A stretch of DNA of 64,000 nucleotides from Geobacter sp. (GTDB lineage Bacteria; Desulfobacterota; Desulfuromonadia; Geobacterales; Geobacteraceae): positions 117,828-181,827 of the forward strand of contig JACOUQ010000013.1 in assembly GCA_016177775.1 (NCBI GenBank), read 5' to 3'. The position numbers and the translations under genes are program-made. Of this stretch, positions 51,787 to 60,251 are shown one piece after another. The notes below the pieces were generated by a model. It saw only the letters and a program-made list of their open reading frames with translations, made no database searches and was not told the DNA's origin. Positions within the stretch are counted from its first letter, which is position 1. Each line of letters starts with the position of its first letter.

Positions 51787-51884
51787 GGGCTCTGCCTCCG
51801 AAATGGCTGGATGATGAGTGAATTAGGGCTCGTTAATTTTAGCTTCGGCGGGATGTATTGCAAGCGGGGAGGTGAAATTAAGGT

Positions 51885-52922
51885 CTATCGCGGCGAAATG
51901 CGGACCACGCCGGGATTGTCCAGTTCGCCGTCCACCTCGTGACCGAACGGCAGAAACCTGGCGGCTACCCAGAGGTTGGTGAGGAGGTGGAGGGAGATGC
52001 GGGATGTGGCGAACTCGGATTTGCTGTCGGCCATGGCAAGGTAGAGGACCAACTGGTCGGCCAGGTGCGGGTCGACAGGGGCGCCGGTGGCGTGGTGGGT
52101 GACGAGTTCGGCGGACGCTTCATGCCCGACGGTTTCGGCGGGCTTGCCCCTGGCGCCCAGAGCCGTGAAGCCTGTCCGAAGCTCTCCATAGTCGGCCCTG
52201 AGAAAAATGAACGTCCCCGGTCCATGGCTTTGCGCCTCCAACAGATCTATGGCAACAGGCACCCGCTCAGCCAGCTCCCGGTGCAGCACCTCCAGCGCGG
52301 CTTGCCGCTGTCGTTCCGCGATATCCAGAGGAAGCCTTGCCACGGCGGAAGAGCCGGAGATTGCCGAAATCGGGTCCCGCTCCGTGAGTTGCAACCCCCT
52401 GAACCCGGTAGTCGGTTCGATCACGCAGCGGACTTCTCCACCCCCTTTCGGATAAAAGCCATGGGAGCCGATGGAAAGGCGGATGTTTCCGCACAGCCTG
52501 GCCAGCATCGGGGCGAAGACCTCGGAGAGGTAGTTGAAGCAGGGACTGAAGGGGACGTGAGTGCCGCCGCGGAGGGTGACGGTGCTCCTTTTACCGGCAA
52601 GAAGGAGCGGGGGGATAATGGTCTGCAAAACCAGGGAGACCGAGCCGGCGGTGCCGATGTCGAAGTTGAAATCTCCGGCCGTGACGCGGCCGGGGGCGAA
52701 GGAGAGCTCCTGCGAGCCCTTGAAGTCTCCCGCCACCTCGGCCGCCGCTATTCTTTGGGCTGCGTGCACCGACACCAGGTGCTGGGGCATCAGCCCCGGT
52801 TTCTGGCGTCCTTTCCGGATATTGTGGATGCGAAACGGCCTGCCGGTGATGCAGGAGAGGCTGAGGGCGGTGCGCAGGACCTGCCCGCCCCCTTCGCCAT
52901 AGCTGCCGTCGATGTCGACCAT
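51885..52922 (-). CDS. rtcA: RNA 3'-terminal phosphate cyclase RtcA
   Basis: 345 residues, full length. The N-terminus DGSYGEGGGQVLRTALSLSCITGRPFRIHNIRKGRQKPGLMPQH is diagnostic, followed by GTAGSVSLVLQTIIPPLLLAGKRSTVTLRGGTHVPFSP and PKGGGEV. The nucleophilic histidine is likely the one in PVDPHLADQLVLYLA near the C-terminus. The enzyme turns RNA 3'-phosphates into 2',3'-cyclic phosphates with ATP. Neither RtcB nor RtcR is adjacent, and no sigma-54 site is seen, unlike the E. coli rtcBA operon. Its start is six bases after the cytidylate-kinase-like gene, suggesting co-transcription. Confidence 0.93.
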   Translation of the reverse strand: MVDIDGSYGEGGGQVLRTALSLSCITGRPFRIHNIRKGRQKPGLMPQHLVSVHAAQRIAAAEVAGDFKGSQELSFAPGRVTAGDFNFDIGTAGSVSLVLQTIIPPLLLAGKRSTVTLRGGTHVPFSPCFNYLSEVFAPMLARLCGNIRLSIGSHGFYPKGGGEVRCVIEPTTGFRGLQLTERDPISAISGSSAVARLPLDIAERQRQAALEVLHRELAERVPVAIDLLEAQSHGPGTFIFLRADYGELRTGFTALGARGKPAETVGHEASAELVTHHATGAPVDPHLADQLVLYLAMADSKSEFATSRISLHLLTNLWVAARFLPFGHEVDGELDNPGVVRISPR

Positions 52923-52928
52923 GGCCGG

Positions 52929-53627
52929 TTACTTCGCCAGCACGTAATCGCTGATTATATGGGCCATCCTGTCCGTGCTGTTCTTGTCGTTGTTGAAGGC
53001 CAGGTGATAGAAACTCATGTCATGGGCGTCGCAGTCGAGGAAGTCGCGGATGAACTTGTCCCGCTGCCGCTGTTGCTTGTCGACTATGGAGGCCGCTTCC
53101 TCGGGGGTGACCTTCATCCGCCGCGCTATGGACTGCACCTTGAAGCGCTCGGAGGCATAGACCCGGAAGTGGTTGCAGTTCTTCATCTCCTGGGTGATGA
53201 TGGCGCTGCCGCGGCCGACGATGATGACGTTGCCGTCTGCTGCCAGGGACACGATCTGTTTGCACAGGAGCTGGTAATAATCCCTCTCGCTTTTCCACCG
53301 GGGGGTGAAGGTGGAGATGAATTCGTCCAGCCAGTGCGCCCTCTCCCCCAAGGCACCGAGCATCCTCTTCGACAGGTCGTCGCGCTTGGCAACCTCTTCG
53401 AGCAGAGCCTTGTCCATGAGGAGCCACCGCTCCCTGGTCTTCTCCTCCATGATCACCTTGAGCCTGTCAGCCAGCGGGTACACCTCGCAGCCGAATTCGC
53501 GGGAGAGGGTGATGGTCGGCTTCGGCTTCTTCACCTTGGCATCGGCTTCCATGTCCTTGCGCCGCTGCACTTCGATGAAGGCAGCGATGCGCTGTTCTAT
53601 GGACGGGAACAGGATTGTTTCTGGCAT
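52929..53627 (-). CDS. Cytidylate-kinase-like family protein
   Basis: 232 residues; ATG with AAGGAGG upstream. The region PTITLSREFGCEVYPLADRLKVIME corresponds to the P-loop of the cytidylate kinase-like family but lacks the usual GSGGR glycines. Later, NVIIVGRGSAIITQEMKNCNHFRVYASERFKVQSIARRMKVTPEEAASIVDKQQRQRDKFIRDF matches the family's LID/adenine regions. It is probably a nucleotide-binding kinase or regulator rather than a housekeeping Cmk. It overlaps no other gene and seems to lead the rtcA transcript. Confidence 0.82.
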   Translation of the reverse strand: MPETILFPSIEQRIAAFIEVQRRKDMEADAKVKKPKPTITLSREFGCEVYPLADRLKVIMEEKTRERWLLMDKALLEEVAKRDDLSKRMLGALGERAHWLDEFISTFTPRWKSERDYYQLLCKQIVSLAADGNVIIVGRGSAIITQEMKNCNHFRVYASERFKVQSIARRMKVTPEEAASIVDKQQRQRDKFIRDFLDCDAHDMSFYHLAFNNDKNSTDRMAHIISDYVLAK

Positions 53628-53811
53628 GGTATCCTCCTTCTCTGGCGGGATGGGAATCCTGGGTTGGTGTTTCGGGAAAAAGCAGCGCAGTTCCCGTATG
53701 CTTTAATTATGCCCCCGAAATTCCGCCAGTCAAGGGGCCGCAGGGCCATTAGCTCCGCTTGCGGCACAACTCTTTACAACCAGCCACCCCTCTGCTACCA
53801 TACCCCGGTTT

Positions 53812-56800
53812 ATGAAGATCAGACGTTTAGAAATCATCGGCTTCAAGTCGTTCGTGGATAAGGTTGTGCTGGAGTTCCCGCCTGGAGTCACCTCCATCGT
53901 CGGCCCCAACGGCTGCGGCAAGTCCAACGTGGTGGACGCCATCCGCTGGGCCATGGGGGAGCAGTCCGCCAAGAACCTGCGCGGCAGGGGGATGGAGGAC
54001 GTCATCTTCGGCGGGAGCGAATCGCGCAAGCCGCTGGGGATGGCCGAGGTCTCCCTCATATTCTCCACCGAGGACGGCCGGGTGCCGGCCAGATACCTGG
54101 ATTTCAGCGAGATCCAGGTGACCCGCCGCCTCTACCGCGACGGGGAGAGCGAATACTTCATCAACAAGACCCCCTGCCGGCTGCTGGACATCACCGAGCT
54201 CTTCATGGACACCGGGGTCGGCGCCCGGGCGTACTCCATCATCGAGCAGGGTAAGATCGGCATGATCCTTCACGCCAAGCCGGAGGAGCGGCGCTTCCTC
54301 ATCGAGGAGGCCGCCGGGGTTACGAAGTTCAAGGCGCGGAAAAAGGTCGCCCTGAAAAAGATCGAGGTGACCCGCCAGAACCTGCAAAGGCTGGCGGACA
54401 TCATCGGCGAGATCAAACGCCAGCTTTCGGCGCTGCAGCGCCAGGCAAAGCGGGCCGAGAAGTTTCGCGAATACCGCGAGGAGCTGCGGGAGATCGAGCT
54501 TCTGTTTGCGGCCCGCGAGCATCAGAGGCTTGTCGGGGAGAAGCGCCAGGCGGAAGCGGCCCTGGTGGAGCTACACAGCCGGGCGACAGCGCTTGCGACC
54601 GACCTGGAAAAAGGGGAGCTGGCCCTGGAGCAGGACCGGCTTTCGCTCCTGGAGGAGGAGAAGGGGGTCACTGCGGCCCAGGAGGCTCTTTACGGCCTGA
54701 GGGGGGAGATCAAGTCCCTCGAAGGGCGCCGCGATCTGGGGCGGAAGGAGCTGGAAAACCTGGAACGCCAGCAGGGGCGCCTCACTGAAGAGCTCGAACG
54801 TCTGCGGTTGCAGCTTGGCGAAGCCACGGCGGAAAAGCAGCGGATCGAAGATCGGCGCGAACGGTTCACCGTGGAGGTCGGCGAGGAGGAGCAGAAGCTT
54901 GCCGCCGCCGAGCAGCGGCTGGAGGAGTTGAGCGCCGCCGAGCAGAAGCAGGGCCGCCAGCTGGAGGATGTGCGCCGCGAACTCTTTGCCCTTCTGGCCG
55001 AGACGGCCCGGCTCGGCAACCAGCACGCCACGGCCCTGAAGCGGCTTGCATCTATGGACGAGCGTTTCGAGCGCAACCGCCAGGAGGTGGAAGGAAGCAG
55101 CCAGAAGCTGGCGGAGGCTTCCACCGTCGCCCAGGAGCTGGAGCAGGGCGTACTGGTGATGACCAGCCGCAAGGGGGAGTTGCAGCAGGAATTGACAGCC
55201 CTGAAGGAACGCGAGGAGGGGCTGAGATCCACCCTGGCCGCGCTGGAAAAGGAATGCCAGGGATTCCGGGACGAACTGAGCCGCAAGTCTTCGCGGCTCC
55301 ACTCCCTGAAGGAGCTGGAGGCACGTTTCGAAGGGTACGGCAACGGCATCCGCTCCCTCCTCCTGGCGGAGCGCTTCAAGGGTCGCTTCCGGGGGGTGGT
55401 GGCCGACCTGCTGGAAACCGACGAGCAGTTCGAGAACGCCGTGGAAGCGGTCCTGGGTGAGCGTTTGCAGCATGTAGTTGCTCATGGCGCGGAGGATGTG
55501 CTGGAAGCGGTGGCTTATCTGCATGAGTCCGGCAGCGGCCGCGGCAGTTTTCTGCTGGGACTCTCCCCGGCAGCCGCCGCCGATCAGGCTCCCGCGGGTG
55601 CCATGCCTTTACTGGACCGGGTCACCTCCGGAGGCGACGACCCGCTGGTTGGGCAGCTTTTGCGTGGGGTGTATCTTGCTGACGGTCTGGCTGACGCGAT
55701 AAATCTCCACCGGACCCATCCGGAGCTTACCTTCGTGACCCCCCAGGGTGACATCGTGGCGCCGGGAGGGACCGTGTCCGGCGGGCCGCTGGACGGGGCG
55801 CAGCATGGGCTGATGCACAAGAAACGCGAGATCAGGGAGCTGACTCACGCGGTCGACGGGCTGACCGAAAAGGTGAAGGAGCTGGAGACCGCCAGGGACG
55901 GGGCGCGAAGGGAAATCGCCTCTGCCGAGGAGCGGGGTCGGGAGCTGCGGCAGACCCTGCATCAGGAGGAACTCCGGCTGGTCAATAACCAGAAGGACCT
56001 GCAGCGGGTCCAGGAGGATTGCCGTCGGCTCCGGGAGCGGATCGAGCTCAAACGCCTGGAGGAGGAGCAGCTCCGGGAGGAGCGGGCACTCCTGGAAAAG
56101 GAGATGACCGAGGCAGGGACAGGTCTGGGCGCTGGAGAAGAGAAAAAACGCGGGCTGGAGGGGGAGGTAGCGACCCTCCAGGAGCAGCTTTCCGGGAAAA
56201 AACAGGAGGTGGAGCAGGCCCGCGAGGCTTTGACCTCGCTCAAGGTGGGCTTTGCCTCCCTCAGAGAGCGGCGCGATTCCAACCTGCGCGCCATCAAGCG
56301 GACCGAGGAGCTGGTGCGCGAACTGCAAGGGCGCATCGACCGCCATGTGAAAGACCTCTCCGGCGGCGAGGAGGAGCGCGAAAGGCTTGCCCTTGCCATT
56401 GCCCAGGTGGAAGACGGGCTGCAAAAGCTCGTGCAGCAGGACGTTCGCGATGAAGCGGCATTCGTCGCCCTGCGCGAGGGCTACGAAACCCTGGCTACGC
56501 GGATGCGTGCGGAGGAGACCCGGATCAGGGAACTTCGCAGCGAGGCAGAAGCGGCGCGCGAGCGGCTCTCCGAGGGAAACATCAGGGTTTCGGAGCTGGC
56601 CATGGGGCTGCGCCACCTGGAGACCACCCTTCAGGACAAGTACCGGCTCTCCGTGGCGGATCTCCGGGAGCATGCCGTATCCGACAGATTCGACGAGATC
56701 GCGCGCCGGCACCGCCGCGACGAGCTGCAGCGCCTGATTGAGGAGTTCGGTGAGGTGAACCTGCTGGCCATCGATGAGTACCGCCAGATGGAGGAGCGTT

Positions 56801-57339
56801 ACAATTTCCTTGTGGCCCAGCAGAACGATCTGCAGGAGTCGCTCAATTCCCTGAATCAGGCAATCCAGAAGATTAACCGGACCACCCGCAAGCGCTTTCT
56901 GGAAACCTTCCAGCAGGTGAACGACAAGTTCCGCGAGGTCTTCCCACGACTTTTCTGCGGCGGGAAGGGCGAACTGCGGCTGACAGACGAGCAGGACCTC
57001 CTGGAATGTGGCATTGATATCGTCGTGGAGCCCCCCGGCAAGCGCCTCCAGAACGTCAATCTCCTTTCCGGCGGCGAGAAGGCGCTGACTGCCGTGGCAA
57101 TGATATTCTCCATCTTCCTCGTCAAGCCGACGCCGTTCTGTCTCCTGGACGAGGTGGATGCGCCGCTGGACGACGCCAACATCGGCCGTTTCAACGACAT
57201 GGTCAGGGAGATGAGCGCCATTTCCCAGTTCCTCATCATCACCCACAACCGCAACACCATGGCGATGGCCGACACTCTCTACGGGGTGACCATGGAGGAG
57301 GCGGGAGTATCGAAGGTGGTGTCGGTGAAGTTACATTGA
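53812..57339 (+). CDS. smc: Chromosome segregation ATPase SMC
   Basis: 1,175 residues, the normal length. N-terminal head with Walker A (IVGPNGCGKSNVVDAIRWAMGEQ), a long coiled coil, the hinge (about residues 510-670, with FRGVVADLLETDEQFENAVEAVLGERLQHVV and FVTPQGDIVAPGGTVSGG), the returning coil, and a C-terminal head with signature NLLSGGEKALTAVAMIFSIF and Walker B (PFCLLDEVDAPLDDANI). It forms condensin-like rings with ScpA/ScpB (not in this window) and extrudes DNA loops. It heads the plus-strand division block. No Shine-Dalgarno sequence is evident right before the ATG. Confidence 0.98.
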   Translation: MKIRRLEIIGFKSFVDKVVLEFPPGVTSIVGPNGCGKSNVVDAIRWAMGEQSAKNLRGRGMEDVIFGGSESRKPLGMAEVSLIFSTEDGRVPARYLDFSEIQVTRRLYRDGESEYFINKTPCRLLDITELFMDTGVGARAYSIIEQGKIGMILHAKPEERRFLIEEAAGVTKFKARKKVALKKIEVTRQNLQRLADIIGEIKRQLSALQRQAKRAEKFREYREELREIELLFAAREHQRLVGEKRQAEAALVELHSRATALATDLEKGELALEQDRLSLLEEEKGVTAAQEALYGLRGEIKSLEGRRDLGRKELENLERQQGRLTEELERLRLQLGEATAEKQRIEDRRERFTVEVGEEEQKLAAAEQRLEELSAAEQKQGRQLEDVRRELFALLAETARLGNQHATALKRLASMDERFERNRQEVEGSSQKLAEASTVAQELEQGVLVMTSRKGELQQELTALKEREEGLRSTLAALEKECQGFRDELSRKSSRLHSLKELEARFEGYGNGIRSLLLAERFKGRFRGVVADLLETDEQFENAVEAVLGERLQHVVAHGAEDVLEAVAYLHESGSGRGSFLLGLSPAAAADQAPAGAMPLLDRVTSGGDDPLVGQLLRGVYLADGLADAINLHRTHPELTFVTPQGDIVAPGGTVSGGPLDGAQHGLMHKKREIRELTHAVDGLTEKVKELETARDGARREIASAEERGRELRQTLHQEELRLVNNQKDLQRVQEDCRRLRERIELKRLEEEQLREERALLEKEMTEAGTGLGAGEEKKRGLEGEVATLQEQLSGKKQEVEQAREALTSLKVGFASLRERRDSNLRAIKRTEELVRELQGRIDRHVKDLSGGEEERERLALAIAQVEDGLQKLVQQDVRDEAAFVALREGYETLATRMRAEETRIRELRSEAEAARERLSEGNIRVSELAMGLRHLETTLQDKYRLSVADLREHAVSDRFDEIARRHRRDELQRLIEEFGEVNLLAIDEYRQMEERYNFLVAQQNDLQESLNSLNQAIQKINRTTRKRFLETFQQVNDKFREVFPRLFCGGKGELRLTDEQDLLECGIDIVVEPPGKRLQNVNLLSGGEKALTAVAMIFSIFLVKPTPFCLLDEVDAPLDDANIGRFNDMVREMSAISQFLIITHNRNTMAMADTLYGVTMEEAGVSKVVSVKLH

Positions 57340-57341
57340 AT

Positions 57342-57423
57342 CGGGACTAGGGATTAGGGACTTGGGATTGGTAACGTCTGTTAGCGGATTTTCCCGGTCC
57401 CCAGTCCCCGGTCCCCGGTCCCG
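57342..57423. repeat. Low-complexity inverted repeat between smc and the roadblock gene
   Basis: GGGACTAGGGATTAGGGACTTGGG (57343-57366) is roughly complementary to GGTCCCCAGTCCCCGGTCCCC (57397-57417). The unit GGTCCCC is repeated. It may form a hairpin in the mRNA or be a drifting simple-sequence insertion. Confidence 0.55.
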
Positions 57424-57440
57424 CAGTTAAGGAGTTTAAG

Positions 57441-57803
57441 GTGCCATTCAAGTCACTATTGACGCAACTGGTTGAATCGATCCCTGGCGCCACCGGGGCG
57501 ATCCTCGCCGATTGGGAGGGGGAGGCGGTCGAGCATTGCTGTCCCTCGGGGGACGACTATGAGCTGAAGATCATCGGCGCCCACAAGGGGATCATCCTGA
57601 ATCGCCTGAAGGAGCTGGAGCAGGCCCTGGCCGGCGGGGAGCCGCGCGAGGTGGTGATCTCCACCTCCGACCGGCACATCATCGCCGGGACCATTGGCCC
57701 CGAATACTCGCTGGTGCTGACCCTGGCACGCCATGCCCTGATCGGCAAGGCCCTTTACGAGTTCAACAAAACGGTGCATCTGCTCTACAGGGAGATCTAT
57801 TGA
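57441..57803 (+). CDS. Roadblock/LC7-domain protein (MglB-like)
   Basis: 120 residues from a GTG at 57441 (AAGGAG nine bases upstream). One roadblock/LC7 fold: LTQLVESIPGATGAILADWEGEAVEHCC, then a helix with LKELEQALAGG and EVVISTSDRHIIAGTIGPEYSLVLTLARHALIGKALYEFNKTVHLL. In MglB the fold is a GAP for the polarity GTPase MglA. No small GTPase gene is nearby here. It is one base before ftsY and downstream of smc, so a link to cell division or polarity is suggested by position only. Confidence 0.88.
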   Translation: MPFKSLLTQLVESIPGATGAILADWEGEAVEHCCPSGDDYELKIIGAHKGIILNRLKELEQALAGGEPREVVISTSDRHIIAGTIGPEYSLVLTLARHALIGKALYEFNKTVHLLYREIY

Positions 57804-57804
57804 G

Positions 57805-58821
57805 ATGATCGAAGAGAAGAAGGGTTTTTTTCGGGGGCTGATGGACAAACTGACCGGCACTGAAGATATTTCGGTGACGCAGGAGAAGCCTGTCGAAGTG
57901 GAGGAGCCAGGGCCGGGCCTGTTCGAGCGGCTGAAGCGCGGCCTTTCCAAGACCCACGACAGCCTGGTGGGGCGCATCGACACCCTGCTCCTGGGGAAAA
58001 AGGAGATCGACGCAGATACCCTGGAAGAACTGGAGGAGATCCTGATCACCGCCGACCTGGGGGTATCGACAACGGTAGACCTCATCAAGACCCTGGAGCA
58101 GAAGCTGAAGCGGAACGAATTGCAGGATGGCGAGGCCCTTCGGGCGGCCCTCAAGGGGGAGATCCTGTCTCGCATCTCCCGCAGCGCTGCTCCTCTCGAC
58201 ACCGGCTCGGCCAAGCCGTTCGTCATCATGGTCATAGGCGTGAACGGGGTCGGCAAGACCACCACCATCGGCAAGCTGGCTGCCCGCTACACGGCTGAAG
58301 GGAAGAAGGTCCTCCTGGCGGCCGGCGACACGTTCCGTGCCGCGGCAGCGGAACAGCTCCAGATCTGGGGGGAACGGGCCGGTGTAGAGGTGGTGCGACA
58401 CCAGGAGGGGGCCGATCCGTCAGCCGTGGTTTTCGACGGCTGCAAGGCGGCCGTGGCCAGGGATGCGGATATTCTGATCATCGATACCGCCGGTCGCCTC
58501 CACACCAAGGTCAACCTCATGGAGGAGCTGAAGAAGGTCCGCCGCGTCATGGGAAGAGAGATTCCGGGCGCCCCCCATGAGACCCTGCTGGTGCTGGATG
58601 CCGCCACCGGGCAGAACGCCATTTCTCAGGCAAAGATTTTCAAGGAGACCGCCGACGTGACCGGTATCGCCCTGACCAAGCTGGACGGGACCGCCAAGGG
58701 TGGGATCGTGGTGGCGGTGAGCAATGAATTCGGCCTCCCGGTCCGCTTCATTGGTGTTGGCGAAGGAGTGGATGACCTGCGGGATTTCGACCCCGCCGAA
58801 TTCGTGGAGGCCCTTTTTTGA
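57805..58821 (+). CDS. ftsY: Signal recognition particle receptor FtsY
   Basis: 338 residues with a short acidic N-terminal A region, then the N domain and the GTPase domain: G1 [17 protein letters not shown], the SRP-specific [14 protein letters not shown]3 [10 protein letters not shown]4 [12 protein letters not shown] and the closing [24 protein letters not shown]. It docks SRP-ribosome complexes at the inner membrane. It starts one base after the roadblock stop, so the two genes are probably translated together. Confidence 0.98.
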   Translation: MIEEKKGFFRGLMDKLTGTEDISVTQEKPVEVEEPGPGLFERLKRGLSKTHDSLVGRIDTLLLGKKEIDADTLEELEEILITADLGVSTTVDLIKTLEQKLKRNELQDGEALRAALKGEILSRISRSAAPLDTGSAKPFVIMVIGVNGVGKTTTIGKLAARYTAEGKKVLLAAGDTFRAAAAEQLQIWGERAGVEVVRHQEGADPSAVVFDGCKAAVARDADILIIDTAGRLHTKVNLMEELKKVRRVMGREIPGAPHETLLVLDAATGQNAISQAKIFKETADVTGIALTKLDGTAKGGIVVAVSNEFGLPVRFIGVGEGVDDLRDFDPAEFVEALF

Positions 58822-58897
58822 CGCAAAGTCATGCACGGAACGAACTTGACTTCCGGAACATTTTGAAATATCATTAATTTTTAAAAAGGTGTTACAG

Positions 58898-59074
58898 ATG
58901 GATGCAGAACTCTTCGATGCTCTGGAAAAACGGGTGGAGCGGCTGGTGCAGCTTTACACAGAGCTGAAGCAGGAGAACGAGACCCTGCGCAGCGAGAACA
59001 ACATGCTTGTGTCGGAGCGCAATGGTGTTAAAGAGCGGATCGACGCAATTCTTGTGAAGCTGGAAGGGGTCTGA
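58898..59074 (+). CDS. zapB: Cell division protein ZapB (short coiled coil)
   Basis: 58 residues from the ATG at 58898 (AGGTG six bases upstream). Almost the whole chain is a coiled coil with leucine heptads (DALEKRVERLVQLYTELKQENETLRSENNMLVSER). Immediately upstream of zapA, it fits a ZapB-like partner that joins ZapA and the FtsZ ring. Short coiled coils give weak family evidence, so the name rests on position as well. Confidence 0.8.
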   Translation: MDAELFDALEKRVERLVQLYTELKQENETLRSENNMLVSERNGVKERIDAILVKLEGV

Positions 59075-59079
59075 GGCTC

Positions 59080-59355
59080 TTGGAAACGGTTCACTCCGTC
59101 AAGGTGCTCGGGAGGGAGCTCAAAATCCGCAGTGCCGCCTCGGACGAGGTTGTCCGGGAAGTGGAGAACTTCCTCAACGACAAGGTGGCGGATGTAGAAC
59201 GGGCGCTCAAGGGCGGTGACACTATGTCAGTCGCCATCCTGACCCTGCTCAACATAGCCGAATCCTATCTCTCCCTGCGTCGTTCATTAACGGAATCGCA
59301 GGGGCAGGACCAGAGGCTGGCCGAGTTGATCCAACGTCTGGACGCCATTGGTTAG
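59080..59355 (+). CDS. zapA: Cell division protein ZapA
   Basis: 91 residues; a TTG start at 59080 five bases after the zapB stop. ZapA pattern: SVKVLGRELKIRSAASDEVVREVENFLNDKVADVERA (beta hairpin and helix), then a long C-terminal coiled coil (MSVAILTLLNIAESYLSLRRSL). ZapA cross-links FtsZ filaments at mid-cell. The zapB-zapA-6S RNA-cyclo-ligase order supports the call. Confidence 0.9.
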   Translation: METVHSVKVLGRELKIRSAASDEVVREVENFLNDKVADVERALKGGDTMSVAILTLLNIAESYLSLRRSLTESQGQDQRLAELIQRLDAIG

Positions 59356-59407
59356 TTTCGATCCCGCAGGGGGATCGCGTTTAACATATAGAAGTCGGGT
59401 TCGGGTT

Positions 59408-59590
59408 GAAACGTTTTACCGGTTTTGACGGGGCGATGCAGTTTGTCCCGTTTGCTGATAGCCAGCTTCAGGCACAGGAAGCTTCATATGTCGTGCGGGT
59501 CCGCAGGAGAAACCGGATAACTCTCCTGCATAGCCGGAGAGTTATCCGGGTCCCTTCCTGTTCAGGATTTCCCACCGGTAGTTTCGATCC
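59408..59590 (+). ncRNA. ssrS: 6S RNA (probable)
   Basis: The 314-base space between zapA and the 5-formyltetrahydrofolate cyclo-ligase gene is the standard place for 6S RNA in proteobacteria. It contains no good reading frame but strong RNA structure: a 14-bp perfect stem CCGGATAACTCTCC (59513-59526) with GGAGAGTTATCCGG (59536-59549) and a 9-base loop as the apical hairpin. Flanking arms (GTGCGGGTCCGCAGG, CTTCATATG) resemble the central-bubble region of known 6S RNAs. ACCGG near 59418 and CCGGT near 59576 could close the base. The ends are approximate. 6S RNA binds sigma-70 RNA polymerase in stationary phase. Confidence 0.6.
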
Positions 59591-59669
59591 ACACCCCCTG
59601 TCTGTTCAGTACTCATTCCGAATAGGGCCGCGCTGGCGCATTGATTGGCGCACGGCGACGTGAGGCGCT

Positions 59670-60239
59670 ATGCCCAAGAGAACTCTGCGGCGTCTGCTGC
59701 TGGAGAGGCGCAGGAGCCTTACCCGCGAAGAGTGCCTTGCTGCAAGCCGCGTGATTCAGGAAACGTTCATCCGGAATGCGGCGTTCGAGAGCGCCGGGGC
59801 GATTGCGCTCTATGCCCCCATCCATGGCGAGGTGGACACCGCATCGGTGGCCGTGGCAGCGTTGGGTGCGCGCAAGACGGTTGCCTTTCCGGTGGTTGCG
59901 GGGGACAACATGGTCTTTCGCACTATTACGTCCCTGGACGAGCTGGAGCAGGGGGCGTTCGGCATCATGGAGCCGCCGCTGCGCAACGAGGCCCTGTCGC
60001 CGGATACATTCGACCTCATAGTGCTTCCGGGCGTGGCATTCGACCTCCGGGGAAACCGGATCGGCTACGGCAAGGGGTATTACGACAGGCTCCTTCATCC
60101 GCTGGAAGGGAAGGGGCGCCTGGTCGGCTTTTGTCACGATTTCCAGCTGGTCGACTCGATTGCGGGGGAGCCGCACGATGTCCGACTGGATCTTGTAATA
60201 ACGGAGAAGAGGGTGATCCGCCCTCCATTACATATATAG
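59670..60239 (+). CDS. 5-formyltetrahydrofolate cyclo-ligase
   Basis: 189 residues; ATG with GAGG upstream. Family motifs: KRTLRRLLLERRRSLT (ATP-binding basic start), ALYAPIHGEVDT, LIVLPGVAFDLRGNRIGYGKGYYDRLL (signature) and VGFCHDFQLVDSIAGEPHDVRLDLVITEKRVI. It converts 5-formyl-THF to 5,10-methenyl-THF using ATP. Known as YgfA/Fau, it is commonly encoded directly downstream of 6S RNA, and the two may be one transcript. Confidence 0.95.
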   Translation: MPKRTLRRLLLERRRSLTREECLAASRVIQETFIRNAAFESAGAIALYAPIHGEVDTASVAVAALGARKTVAFPVVAGDNMVFRTITSLDELEQGAFGIMEPPLRNEALSPDTFDLIVLPGVAFDLRGNRIGYGKGYYDRLLHPLEGKGRLVGFCHDFQLVDSIAGEPHDVRLDLVITEKRVIRPPLHI

Positions 60240-60251
60240 AAGGGAGCACCG

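Noticed and set aside
51220..51942. Plus-strand frame of 240 codons opposite the DUF3553 gene
   Set aside because: Overlaps the DUF3553 gene, whose motif is clear; no matching domain in the plus-strand translation.
51939..53861. Long plus-strand frame (640 codons) across rtcA and the cytidylate-kinase-like gene
   Set aside because: Antisense to two genes with clear family motifs and good ribosome binding sites; its translation is low-complexity and unlike known proteins.
55609..57246. Long open frame (545 codons) on the minus strand inside smc
   Set aside because: It is exactly antisense to the highly conserved C-terminal half of SMC, has no family motifs, and reflects high-GC third positions.
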